NCBI GenBank assembly: GCA_031423495.1
Contig: JANPFP010000044.1
Coordinates: 4,984-68,983, forward strand
Direction: 5' to 3'
From: JACPYM01 sp031423495
Lineage (GTDB): Bacteria; Acidobacteriota; Blastocatellia; RBC074
Length of the DNA stretch: 64,000 bases
Positions 41,956-49,790 of this stretch are shown one piece after another. The position numbers were made by a program, and so were the translations under genes. The notes beneath the pieces were generated by a model. The model ran no database searches. It was not told where the DNA came from and saw only the letters and a program-made list of their open reading frames with translations. Numbering within the stretch: position 1 is the first letter of the stretch; the number at the start of each line of letters is the position of its first letter.

Positions 41956-42951
41956 ATGCGAGTCCATGTATCGTACTCGTTGATGTTAGCCATCAGCGGG
42001 TTGTTGTTTGTTTGTGTTTCGGTCAGCGCCCAGCCTGCTGCGAAAAACGCTTTTCTTCCTGCTTCATCGAAATCCAGCGATGACACGATCAAGCTCGACA
42101 CTCAGGTCGTATCCCTGACCGTCAGCATTACCGATAAACAAGGGCAGCCGGTGACGGGATTGGAGAAATCCGCCTTTCAAATTTTTGAAGACAATATCCC
42201 GCAAGAGATCAGCTATTTCAGCTACCGTGACCAACCGCTGTCAGTCAGTGTTGTATTCGACCTTTCCGGTTCGATGGGACGCGAGAAATTGCAACGCGCG
42301 AAAGATGCGTTGAAAAGTTTTGCCGCGACTTGCCATGAAGAAGACGAGTTGGCATTGGTAGGATTCAACGACCGCGCGTGGCTGGTGGGCGACCGACTGC
42401 TGGCACCCGAAGCGCTGAACAATGCGTTCGGTTTGATGACGGCGCGCGGGCAGACGGCTTTGTATGACGCGGTCGAATTGGGTTTGACGCAGGTTGCCAA
42501 AGGCCATCAGCCGCGCAAGGTACTCATCATCATCAGCGATGGCGAAGACAATCGTTCGCGTACGAATTTCAGAAATATGCGGCGGATGGCGCAGGAAAAC
42601 GACGCGACGATTTATGCGATTGGCATTCAGGATTTCGCGCCGTTGCATGGCTACGGCAAATTCATTTTGGAAGAACTCGCCGACCTCAGCGGTGGCGCAG
42701 CCTTTTTCCCCAGCGACGCCGAAGGCATGAATGAAGCCTTTGACCGCATCGCGGTCGCGTTGCGGCAACAGTATTCGATTGGCTACGTCCCGACTGGTTT
42801 TCAAACCGATGGCAAGTTGCGCCGCATCAAGCTCAAGGTAAACGCCAGCGCCAACGGCATAGCGAACGGCAAAATTGTTGTGCGGCACCGCACCGGATAC
42901 ATCGCAGGTGGTAAAGAAACACCAGCGGCTGAAGTCAAAGCCGACAATTGA
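41956..42951 (+). CDS. Exported VWFA-domain protein
   Basis: 331 residues with a signal peptide (MLAISGLLFVCVSVSA). An N-terminal strand-rich segment (LDTQVVSLTVSITDKQGQPV) precedes a von Willebrand A domain with MIDAS motif DLSGSMG (near residue 100), then ARGQTALYDAVELGL (Thr) and VLIIISDGEDNRS (Asp), all five metal-ligand positions being plausible. The C-terminus is beta-rich (QQYSIGYVPTGF; VRHRTGY). It is a typical acidobacterial VWFA-related secreted protein, thought to bind metal-dependent ligands; the partner is unknown. CAGAGGAG gives a good ribosome site. Confidence 0.92.
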   Translation: MRVHVSYSLMLAISGLLFVCVSVSAQPAAKNAFLPASSKSSDDTIKLDTQVVSLTVSITDKQGQPVTGLEKSAFQIFEDNIPQEISYFSYRDQPLSVSVVFDLSGSMGREKLQRAKDALKSFAATCHEEDELALVGFNDRAWLVGDRLLAPEALNNAFGLMTARGQTALYDAVELGLTQVAKGHQPRKVLIIISDGEDNRSRTNFRNMRRMAQENDATIYAIGIQDFAPLHGYGKFILEELADLSGGAAFFPSDAEGMNEAFDRIAVALRQQYSIGYVPTGFQTDGKLRRIKLKVNASANGIANGKIVVRHRTGYIAGGKETPAAEVKADN

Positions 42952-43030
42952 GCCGGTAGTCGTGGTCAAAGGGAAGTGCTAGAGTTCGCGCGCTCACCCC
43001 CCAATTCAAATCATAGAGGAATCAACGACG

Positions 43031-43699
43031 ATGGCGACCTGCCCTTCCTGTCATAGTCCGCGCTTGCGCAGCGGTTATCGTAAGACGCCCCTGGCATTGC
43101 GCGCTGTCGGTATTCGCACTTTGTTGTGCGACAGTTGCAACAACGAGTTTCGTGCGTTTTCGCCGCTGCCGCCCAAACGCGCGCGGCAGCGCACTAGCAA
43201 GGCTAATGTATTCAATCAGGCTCCGGTGGTGGATTTGCAGGCGATTGGTGGGCAAGCGACAGCCGTGCGACGCAATGGATATGAAGTGAAATTCGACCGT
43301 GCGATTTTGCCGGAAGCTGCTGTGTCTGTAACGCCCCTGCCGGTGAAGGAAACGCCCGAAGAGTTGCGGCGGCGCATCTTGATTTCGGCGGCACCGGCTG
43401 CGCCCACCGAAGAGCCGTTGATGAAATTGCGCGAAGAGATGGAAGCACGGCGGCAAGTGGCAGGCACTCATGCTTGTCCGCGTTGCGATTCGTTGACGAC
43501 CAAACGTCGCCATCGTAAAGGGTGGGAAAAAGCCTTGCTCGGCTGGACGGATTGGCGCCCCTATGTATGCAGCGAGTGCGGCGCTTCGTTTCACGCACGG
43601 CGCAATCATCAGCGCCACTCGAATGCGCTGTCGCGCAACGAGGCGGATTTCGTCAGATCATCGTGTTTCAACCAGGAGCGAGAAGGGGAGGACACATGA
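43031..43699 (+). CDS. Protein with two zinc ribbons flanking a disordered middle
   Basis: 222 residues. The first ribbon (residues 4-40) has CPSC and CDSC. The second (about 150-190) has CPRC and CSEC. The centre is Pro/Ala/Glu-rich (AAPAAPTEEPLMKLREEMEARR). There is no signal or membrane segment. The arrangement suggests binding of nucleic acid or protein, but the family is unknown. AGAGGAA lies upstream of ATG 43031. Its 3' end overlaps the convergent lipoprotein gene by 42 bases. Confidence 0.7.
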   Translation: MATCPSCHSPRLRSGYRKTPLALRAVGIRTLLCDSCNNEFRAFSPLPPKRARQRTSKANVFNQAPVVDLQAIGGQATAVRRNGYEVKFDRAILPEAAVSVTPLPVKETPEELRRRILISAAPAAPTEEPLMKLREEMEARRQVAGTHACPRCDSLTTKRRHRKGWEKALLGWTDWRPYVCSECGASFHARRNHQRHSNALSRNEADFVRSSCFNQEREGEDT

Positions 43700-44290
43700 G
43701 CCATAAACCAGCGTTCCCATTTGCATCTCATCGGGCAGGCTCGGAAAGTTCAGCCTGAACTCAAACGACTCGCCCGCTGGCAATTTGACTACGCCATCGC
43801 GCGGCAGCGTCTTGCCATTCACATCAGCCGTACCTTTCAGCGTTCGTTCGCGGCAATTTTCATCCAACAGATAAGCCCGTCCCGTGTCATTGATCGTCCA
43901 GCGTCCGCGACTCATCAAGTAAATCGGCAAATGAAATTCGACTGGCTCGGTCGTTGCGTAAACCACCATGCGCAACGTCGTCGTTTCGGTTTCGCGTACG
44001 CGTGCGATGGCGGCAATCGCTAACCCGGCGGGTTGATGGGCTTCGGTGGGCGGCAGGCAGCGGCGCAAGTTATCTGCTGTGAGTTTGAGGGCGGCGCGGC
44101 GTTGGGCTTCAGGGTCGTCGGCTTTGCGGCAGCCTGACAATAGCACGAGCGCGAGCAGCCAAAAGGCCGTACGAGGAGCGTGAGCGACCTGAGCATTGCT
44201 CATCAGTCGCTTGGGTTTTTCTGCAATGCTTGTGTTGTCGAGGCTCAGGTCGCTTACGCTCTCCGTACTGCCTTTCATCTTTCTTTTCAT
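43658..44290 (-). CDS. Lipoprotein of unknown function with an inverted repeat in its 5' end
   Basis: From ATG 44288-44290, which overlaps the stop of the upstream PEP-like gene by four bases, the product is 210 residues. A lipobox LALVLLSGC is preceded by an unusually long N-terminal segment of about 45 residues (KRKMKGSTESVSDL, then MSNAQVAHAPRTAF), part of which is encoded by a 26-base inverted repeat (44169-44268). A shorter start at the Met of MSNAQ (44201-44203) gives a more ordinary signal. The mature part is strand-rich (LRMVVYATTEPVEFHLPIY; WTINDTGRAYLLDE; LNFPSLPDEMQMGTLVYGS). No family recognised. Confidence 0.68.
   Translation of the reverse strand: MKRKMKGSTESVSDLSLDNTSIAEKPKRLMSNAQVAHAPRTAFWLLALVLLSGCRKADDPEAQRRAALKLTADNLRRCLPPTEAHQPAGLAIAAIARVRETETTTLRMVVYATTEPVEFHLPIYLMSRGRWTINDTGRAYLLDENCRERTLKGTADVNGKTLPRDGVVKLPAGESFEFRLNFPSLPDEMQMGTLVYGSCVLPFSLLVETR
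44169..44268. repeat. 26-bp inverted repeat inside a lipoprotein gene's 5' end
   Basis: Arms at 44169-44194 and 44243-44268 match at 23 of 26 positions, with a 48-base loop. They encode parts of the leader segment before the lipobox. Confidence 0.85.
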
Positions 44291-46191
44291 TCTTTCTCCA
44301 CATAAGGCCGCGACTGTACGACATAAATTTGTGCGCCGACCGTCACCCATTCAATGTCTTGTTTGACACCGCGAAAGACGCGCTGGATTTGCAACGCCGC
44401 GCGTGCCAGACGTTTTACGACAGCATCGGTGAGTACGGCGCGTTCCGTTTCAACCTTGAATTCGCGCACACCGCCGCGTTCGTCAAACGTCAGCATCGTG
44501 TCGTCGTTCGAGCGCGTCAGCACTTTTACCGACTGTGTTTTAGGTTGATAGAGCAACTGTTCGGGTACGCGGCGGCCTTCGACAACGCGGATGCCGAGGC
44601 CGCGTTGGGCGTTGACGTAAACCGACGCGCGGTCAGCTTTGTCGAACGGATTGGTCGTGATGAGTACGCCAGCGGCTTCGGCTTTGACGCCGGTTTGAAT
44701 TAGCACGGCGGCGTATACGGCGGAATGATTGATGCCTGCGCTCTCGCGCGTTTCGTAAGCGGCAAAGTTCCAGAGCGAAGCCCATACGGTCTTGATGGCT
44801 TCGAGCAAAGCCGCGTCTTCAAGTACGTTGGGCACAGTCGTGTAAAGTCCCGCGCCGCTGAAATTCGGCAGGTCTTCGGCATTCGTCGAACTACGGACGA
44901 ATACGCCCGCGTCGCCTAAGAGCGTATGTTTGCGCGCGATCACGGCGCGTGCGAAAGCCTCGTTCATCTTTCCACTTTGCAGCTTCGCACGTAACGCGGC
45001 GAGTTGTTCTTTGCGATAGGCCGCGTCGTGATTGAAGCGGTCGTGGCCCAGCAATTCGAGAATGGTGTTGTCGAAACCGTTCTCTTGCAAAAACTGTTCG
45101 TAGTAAAAAAACGGGATGCTGAATCCGTCTGGCACTGTGATGTCGCGCACTGCGTGGCGTTTGATGGCTTGCGCGATTTCGCCGAGGTTGGCGGCTTTCG
45201 CGCCGAAGCGTTTCGCGTCGGTTTTGCGTTGCGCCTTGAGTTCGGTGAGTTCTTTCCATTCGAGATCGGCGGCGGGCGTGAGCAGGTCAGAGCGTTTTGC
45301 CAGTTGGCGCCCGCGTTCGGCGGCTTCGTTGGACGTAGCAGGGCGCAGCGTGAATCCGTCGGCGCGCGTCTCGAAGTAGACGAACTTGCCGACGAGCGCC
45401 GCGTAGTTTTCCGCTGCGTCTTTGATGAACGCATTTGGAATGCCCCAGCCTTTGGCTAACAGATTCACGTGCGCCAGCGGCGTAGCCATCGTCGTCGTGA
45501 TGATGCCCGACACAGGCGTGAGGGTGAGCGGCGCTTCGCGGAAGATGACGATTTCGTTGCGGTCGAAAATCACGTCGTCAGTTAAACGATCAATGATGCG
45601 CAAGACTCCGGCGTTGGCGGCTTGGTGCAAAGGCAAGTAATCGCGCGCGGGATTGAGTTCATTGAGTGTGAGACGCGGTACGTCGTTAAGCGTAGCGGCG
45701 GCTTCTTCCTGCCGTGCGGCGTTGGGCTTGAACGTGAGCGGCGTGAAAAAGCTGCTTTGCAAGGCCGCGTAGCTTTCACGAATAATCGCCGCTGTCGCTA
45801 GATCGCCTTCCCAGTATTCAAACGTGAACTTGTCGAGTTTTGCTTGGTAGGCAATCGTGCCCAAAATGAAGCGGCGTTGGGTGTCGAGATAATTGTGTTT
45901 GAAAAACGTCGCGCCGCGTTCGAGCGAGAGATAGTTCGCGTTCACGAATTCGCCGTGAAAGCTGTAACGCCGCGAGTTGACGTAATAGACCTTTTCTTTT
46001 GGCGCTGCGCGATCAATCACGAACATCACGTGCGGCAAAGCGGCGAAACGGCCTTCGTAATAAGTGCGTGCCAGTTGATCGAAGGCTGCGCGGTTCGCCA
46101 GGCGATGCGCAAAGCGGGCTTGTGCTGTCGCCGTTTGAGTGACAGCCGCCACGAACAGGAACGCGAAAAGAATACGAATCGGTAAATGCAT
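44287..46191 (-). CDS. Exported PEP-synthase-like protein with reversed domain order
   Basis: The start is ATG 46189-46191; the upstream in-frame ATG 46263 would overlap tilS. 634 residues with a signal peptide (MHLPIRILFAFLFVAAV, then QTATAQ). After about 200 residues of novel sequence comes a phosphohistidine-swivel-like segment with TMATPLAHVNLLAKGWGIP (His in LAHVN). A PPDK_N/PEP-synthase ATP-binding domain then runs to the C-terminus: KRFGAKAANLGEIA, VFVRSSTNAEDLPNFSGAGLYTT, GVLITTNPF and the end YVVQSRPYVE. In classical enzymes the ATP domain precedes the swivel. Secretion is odd for an ATP-using fold. It is divergent from tilS and coupled to the lipoprotein gene. Confidence 0.8.
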   Translation of the reverse strand: MHLPIRILFAFLFVAAVTQTATAQARFAHRLANRAAFDQLARTYYEGRFAALPHVMFVIDRAAPKEKVYYVNSRRYSFHGEFVNANYLSLERGATFFKHNYLDTQRRFILGTIAYQAKLDKFTFEYWEGDLATAAIIRESYAALQSSFFTPLTFKPNAARQEEAAATLNDVPRLTLNELNPARDYLPLHQAANAGVLRIIDRLTDDVIFDRNEIVIFREAPLTLTPVSGIITTTMATPLAHVNLLAKGWGIPNAFIKDAAENYAALVGKFVYFETRADGFTLRPATSNEAAERGRQLAKRSDLLTPAADLEWKELTELKAQRKTDAKRFGAKAANLGEIAQAIKRHAVRDITVPDGFSIPFFYYEQFLQENGFDNTILELLGHDRFNHDAAYRKEQLAALRAKLQSGKMNEAFARAVIARKHTLLGDAGVFVRSSTNAEDLPNFSGAGLYTTVPNVLEDAALLEAIKTVWASLWNFAAYETRESAGINHSAVYAAVLIQTGVKAEAAGVLITTNPFDKADRASVYVNAQRGLGIRVVEGRRVPEQLLYQPKTQSVKVLTRSNDDTMLTFDERGGVREFKVETERAVLTDAVVKRLARAALQIQRVFRGVKQDIEWVTVGAQIYVVQSRPYVEKE

Positions 46192-46237
46192 AAGTTGGCG
46201 CGCAACATAAAACCGCGCCGCTCCAACGACAAGCCCA

Positions 46238-47683
46238 ATGACCTCTCTGGAAAGAAAACTCAAAGCTACGTTGCAACGGCTGGCGCTCTCGCCGGAAAGT
46301 AAAGTGCTGATCGGCGTGTCAGGCGGAGCCGATTCGATGGCGTTGCTCGATGCGATGGCGCGGTTCCGTTTGCAGGAACGTTGGCAAGGCGAGGTTTACA
46401 GCGCGCACGTCAATCATCTGATGCGCGGTGCTGAGTCTGACGACGACGCAAAGTCGGTTGAAGAGTGGGGAAGAGAGTGGACTGAAACGAATAATCTTCG
46501 ATTGCCCACCGTTGCTACTTCAGTTGACGTGGCGGCGAAAGCCCGTGAGACCGGGCAAAACCTCGAAGCGACAGCGCGGCAAGTGCGCTACGATTTTTTT
46601 CGCAGGTTCGCACAAGACTATGACGTGCCGTTAGTTTTCACCGCCCACACGCACGACGATCAAACCGAAACCTTGCTGATGCGTTGGATGCGCGGAACCG
46701 GTGCGACAGGTTTGCGCGGCATTCACGAACGCAGCGCGTTGTGCGAAGGCGTTGAACTTATCCGCCCGTTGCTTGATGTGACGCGCGCCGAAGTGCTGGA
46801 ACATTGCGCGCATTACGGCGTCCCTTATCGCACCGATAGTTCGAACCTTTCGGACGATTACACGCGCAATCGCGTGAGGCATCAGTTGTTGCCGCTGTTG
46901 CGCGAATTCAATCCGCAATTCGATGCGGCCTTGCAACGCGGGGCAGAGCATTGGCAAGCCGACGCGGAATGTCTCGACGCGCAAGCCCGTGAATTGTTCG
47001 CGCGCGCGGTGGCCGACGAGCAATTGTTGGTCAGCGAACTGGCCGCAACGCATCAAGCTTTGCGCATACGCGTGTGGCGGATGTGGCTGGCAGAGAGGTT
47101 GCAACTCATTGCTTCACACGGACAGGCGCTAGAGCGACTTGTGATGGTGGGGCAAAGCGGGCGGACGGTTCAACTGCCGGACGGTTGGCGCGTGACGCGA
47201 GAGTTTGACCGCTTGCGCCTGTGGCAAGCCGCTGCGTTCAAGCAGGTCTCGCTGGCGCCGGTTCAGTTAGCGGCTGGCCCTGCGCAAACCTTTGGCGCGT
47301 ATGAGTTCACGTTGAGTTCGCAGATGGATGAACCCACAACGTTGCGCAGCGAAAACCTTTGCTGCGTCGCTTTGCCTGCCAGCGTCGCGGCAGCCGGACT
47401 GTGGTTACGAACCCGTCAGGCGGGCGATGCTTACGTACCCACGGGACGCACTTCGCCGGTGAAGTTGAAAACCTTGATGGTGCGCCAACGGATTCCGCTA
47501 ACGCAGCGTGCCGCGCATCCGTTGCTGGTCACGGCGGCGGGCGAAATCGTCTGGTCGCCCAAATTACCGCTAGCCGCATCCTGCATAAATTCCATAAATT
47601 CACCGGATGAACGCTGCGTTTGGGTAACGGCGCGGGAACGGTGTAACCTTTCGCGTCCGATGGGCGTCTTGTCCGATGGCTGA
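46238..47683 (+). CDS. tilS: tRNA(Ile)-lysidine synthetase TilS
   Basis: 481 residues. PP-loop SGGADS at 28-33 (ATP pyrophosphatase), then HVNHLMRG, THDDQTETLLMRWMRGTG and RPLLDVTRAEV, all typical of TilS. The C-terminal domains (WLRTRQAGDAYVP, LKTLMVRQRIPLTQR) match the TilS tRNA-binding region. It modifies the CAU anticodon of an Ile tRNA with lysine so it reads AUA. It is divergent from the exported PEP-like gene by 46 bases and 111 bases ahead of ftsH, a commonly seen neighbour order. Confidence 0.95.
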   Translation: MTSLERKLKATLQRLALSPESKVLIGVSGGADSMALLDAMARFRLQERWQGEVYSAHVNHLMRGAESDDDAKSVEEWGREWTETNNLRLPTVATSVDVAAKARETGQNLEATARQVRYDFFRRFAQDYDVPLVFTAHTHDDQTETLLMRWMRGTGATGLRGIHERSALCEGVELIRPLLDVTRAEVLEHCAHYGVPYRTDSSNLSDDYTRNRVRHQLLPLLREFNPQFDAALQRGAEHWQADAECLDAQARELFARAVADEQLLVSELAATHQALRIRVWRMWLAERLQLIASHGQALERLVMVGQSGRTVQLPDGWRVTREFDRLRLWQAAAFKQVSLAPVQLAAGPAQTFGAYEFTLSSQMDEPTTLRSENLCCVALPASVAAAGLWLRTRQAGDAYVPTGRTSPVKLKTLMVRQRIPLTQRAAHPLLVTAAGEIVWSPKLPLAASCINSINSPDERCVWVTARERCNLSRPMGVLSDG

Positions 47684-47737
47684 GGGAATGATTCATCACT
47701 GCTCGCCCGCTGTGGGAGAAGAGAGCCAGTTTTTTCT

Positions 47738-47786
47738 GAGACAGACGCCCGGTCATGGGCTAGAATGCAAAGTGGAATGATTCCAC
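47738..47786 (+). promoter_or_regulatory. Candidate ftsH promoter and leader palindrome
   Basis: GAGACA (47738-47743), 17 bases, then TAGAAT (47761-47766). The predicted transcript start falls beside the palindrome GTGGAATGATTCCAC (47772-47786), immediately before the GGAGG ribosome site (47787-47791). Confidence 0.4.
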
Positions 47787-47794
47787 GGAGGTAA

Positions 47795-49720
47795 ATGGTT
47801 TTGAATTCTACGATTAGACAAGTAATTTTTTGGGTAGTTTTCATCGGCGGAGCAATTTTACTCGTTCAGGTTTATCGCGGTGCCAACAGCAATGGACCGC
47901 AGGAATACACCTACTCGAAGTTGGTGAAAGATGTGAACGAGGGGCTGGTTAAAGACGCCCAGATCGAAGGTTCTACGGTTACTGGACACTTGCAAGGCGG
48001 TTCGCCTTTCAAAGCAGAAATCGGGAATGAATTCGTTGTGAAGGACGTGGCCGAGGTCATGCGGCAAAAAAATATAGACGTGAAGTTCAAGCAACCGGCG
48101 GGCAGCGGCCTCTGGGTGCAGGTTTTCACTTACGTCTTCCCGATCATACTCATTATTGGCTTCTGGATTTTCATGATTCGCCAGATGCAATCGGGCGGCA
48201 ATAAGGCGCTTTCGTTCGGCAAGAGCCGCGCGAAATTACTTTCCAACCAGCAAAAGCGCGTCACCTTCAAAGACGTGGCGGGTGTAGACGAAGCCAAAGA
48301 GGAATTGCAGGAAATCATCGAATTCCTCAAAGAACCGCAAAAATTCCAAAAACTGGGCGGACGCATTCCGAAAGGCGTGCTGATGATGGGCCCTCCGGGT
48401 ACGGGCAAGACGCTGCTCGCGCGCGCCATCGCGGGCGAAGCCAACGTGCCTTTCTTCTCAATCTCAGGTTCTGATTTCGTAGAAATGTTTGTCGGCGTCG
48501 GTGCTTCGCGCGTACGCGACTTGTTTGAGCAAGGCAAAAAGAACGCGCCTTGCATCATTTTCGTAGACGAAATTGACGCGGTCGGACGCCATCGCGGTGC
48601 GGGCTTGGGCGGCGGACACGACGAACGCGAACAGACACTTAATCAATTGCTGGTCGAGATGGATGGCTTCGAATCGAATGATGGCGTAATCCTTATCGCT
48701 TCGACCAATCGCCCTGACGTACTCGACCCCGCCTTGTTGCGCCCCGGACGTTTCGACCGTCGCGTGATCGTCAACCGTCCCGACGTACGTGGTCGTGAAG
48801 GCATTCTGGCCGTACACACGCGCAAGATTCCACTCGGCGAAGATTTCGACGTATCGGTCATCGCGCGCGGTACGCCCGGTTTCACTGGCGCTGATCTCGC
48901 CAACCTCGTCAACGAAGCTGCGCTCAACGCGGCCCGCTTCAACAAAAAAGTCGTGGCGATGTTCGATTTCGAGTGGGCGAAAGACAAAGTGATGATGGGA
49001 GCCGAACGCAAATCGGCAGTCATGTCGGAAGAAGAAAAGAAGACGACGGCCTATCACGAAGCGGGTCACACGATCATCGGTATGAAAGTGCCGAACGCCG
49101 ACCCGGTGCATAAAGTCACGATCATTCCGCGCGGCATGGCGTTGGGGCTTACGCAACAACTGCCCGAAGGTGACCGTTATACGCACACGTCAGAATACAT
49201 CAGCGGTTCGATTGCCATCTTGATGGGTGGTCGGCTGGCCGAAGAACTTTTCCTCGGCACGATTACGACGGGTGCCTCTAACGACATCGAACGTGCCACC
49301 GAAATGGCTCGCCGCATGGTTTGCGAATTCGGTATGTCGGGCTTAGGCCCGCTGACTTTCGGCAAGAAAGAAGAGCAAATCTTTTTGGGCCGCGAAATTG
49401 CGCAGCATCGGGATTACAGCGAAGAGACTGCGATCAAGATTGATCAAGAAGTCAAACGCATCGTGATGGAACAATACGAACGCGCTCGCCGCATCATGCT
49501 CGAAAACAAGGACGCCGCCGAACGTCTCGCTATCGCTTTGCTCGAACGCGAAACGCTCGACGCGATTCAGATTCGTCGCCTGGTTGCCGGGCTGGCGCTC
49601 GACGATGATGACTCGACACCGGCAATGCCGCTGCCGACTGAAGACCGACCGGCTGATAAAGAATCAGTACTCAAACCGATTCTGCCGCCCATAACCGGCG
49701 GCAACCCGGTTACAGCGTAA
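47795..49720 (+). CDS. ftsH: FtsH ATP-dependent membrane zinc protease
   Basis: 641 residues: TM1 near 8-25 (VIFWVVFIGGAILLVQVY); a small periplasmic domain; TM2 near 110-127 (YVFPIILIIGFWIFMI); AAA+ with Walker A GPPGTGKT at 199-206, FVDEIDAVGRHRG, SRH region LRPGRFDRRV; zinc protease HEAGH at 421-425. The C-terminus is Pro-rich. ATG 47795 has a GGAGG spacing of only three bases. TTG 47801 (N-terminus MNSTIRQ, as in other acidobacterial FtsH) has better spacing and may be the true start. It degrades membrane and regulatory proteins, and in E. coli controls LpxC. Confidence 0.97.
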   Translation: MVLNSTIRQVIFWVVFIGGAILLVQVYRGANSNGPQEYTYSKLVKDVNEGLVKDAQIEGSTVTGHLQGGSPFKAEIGNEFVVKDVAEVMRQKNIDVKFKQPAGSGLWVQVFTYVFPIILIIGFWIFMIRQMQSGGNKALSFGKSRAKLLSNQQKRVTFKDVAGVDEAKEELQEIIEFLKEPQKFQKLGGRIPKGVLMMGPPGTGKTLLARAIAGEANVPFFSISGSDFVEMFVGVGASRVRDLFEQGKKNAPCIIFVDEIDAVGRHRGAGLGGGHDEREQTLNQLLVEMDGFESNDGVILIASTNRPDVLDPALLRPGRFDRRVIVNRPDVRGREGILAVHTRKIPLGEDFDVSVIARGTPGFTGADLANLVNEAALNAARFNKKVVAMFDFEWAKDKVMMGAERKSAVMSEEEKKTTAYHEAGHTIIGMKVPNADPVHKVTIIPRGMALGLTQQLPEGDRYTHTSEYISGSIAILMGGRLAEELFLGTITTGASNDIERATEMARRMVCEFGMSGLGPLTFGKKEEQIFLGREIAQHRDYSEETAIKIDQEVKRIVMEQYERARRIMLENKDAAERLAIALLERETLDAIQIRRLVAGLALDDDDSTPAMPLPTEDRPADKESVLKPILPPITGGNPVTA

Positions 49721-49753
49721 CGTAATTGTTAGTTGTAACTCGGCTATAAAAAT

Positions 49754-49790
49754 AACGCGGTAGTTAGCTTGCGCTGACTACCGCGTTTTC
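49754..49790. terminator. Bidirectional terminator between ftsH and the lipid operon
   Basis: 11-base arms AACGCGGTAGT (49754-49764) and ACTACCGCGTT (49777-49787) overlap the stop of the convergent DedA gene and are followed by T-rich sequence on the plus strand. Confidence 0.85.
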
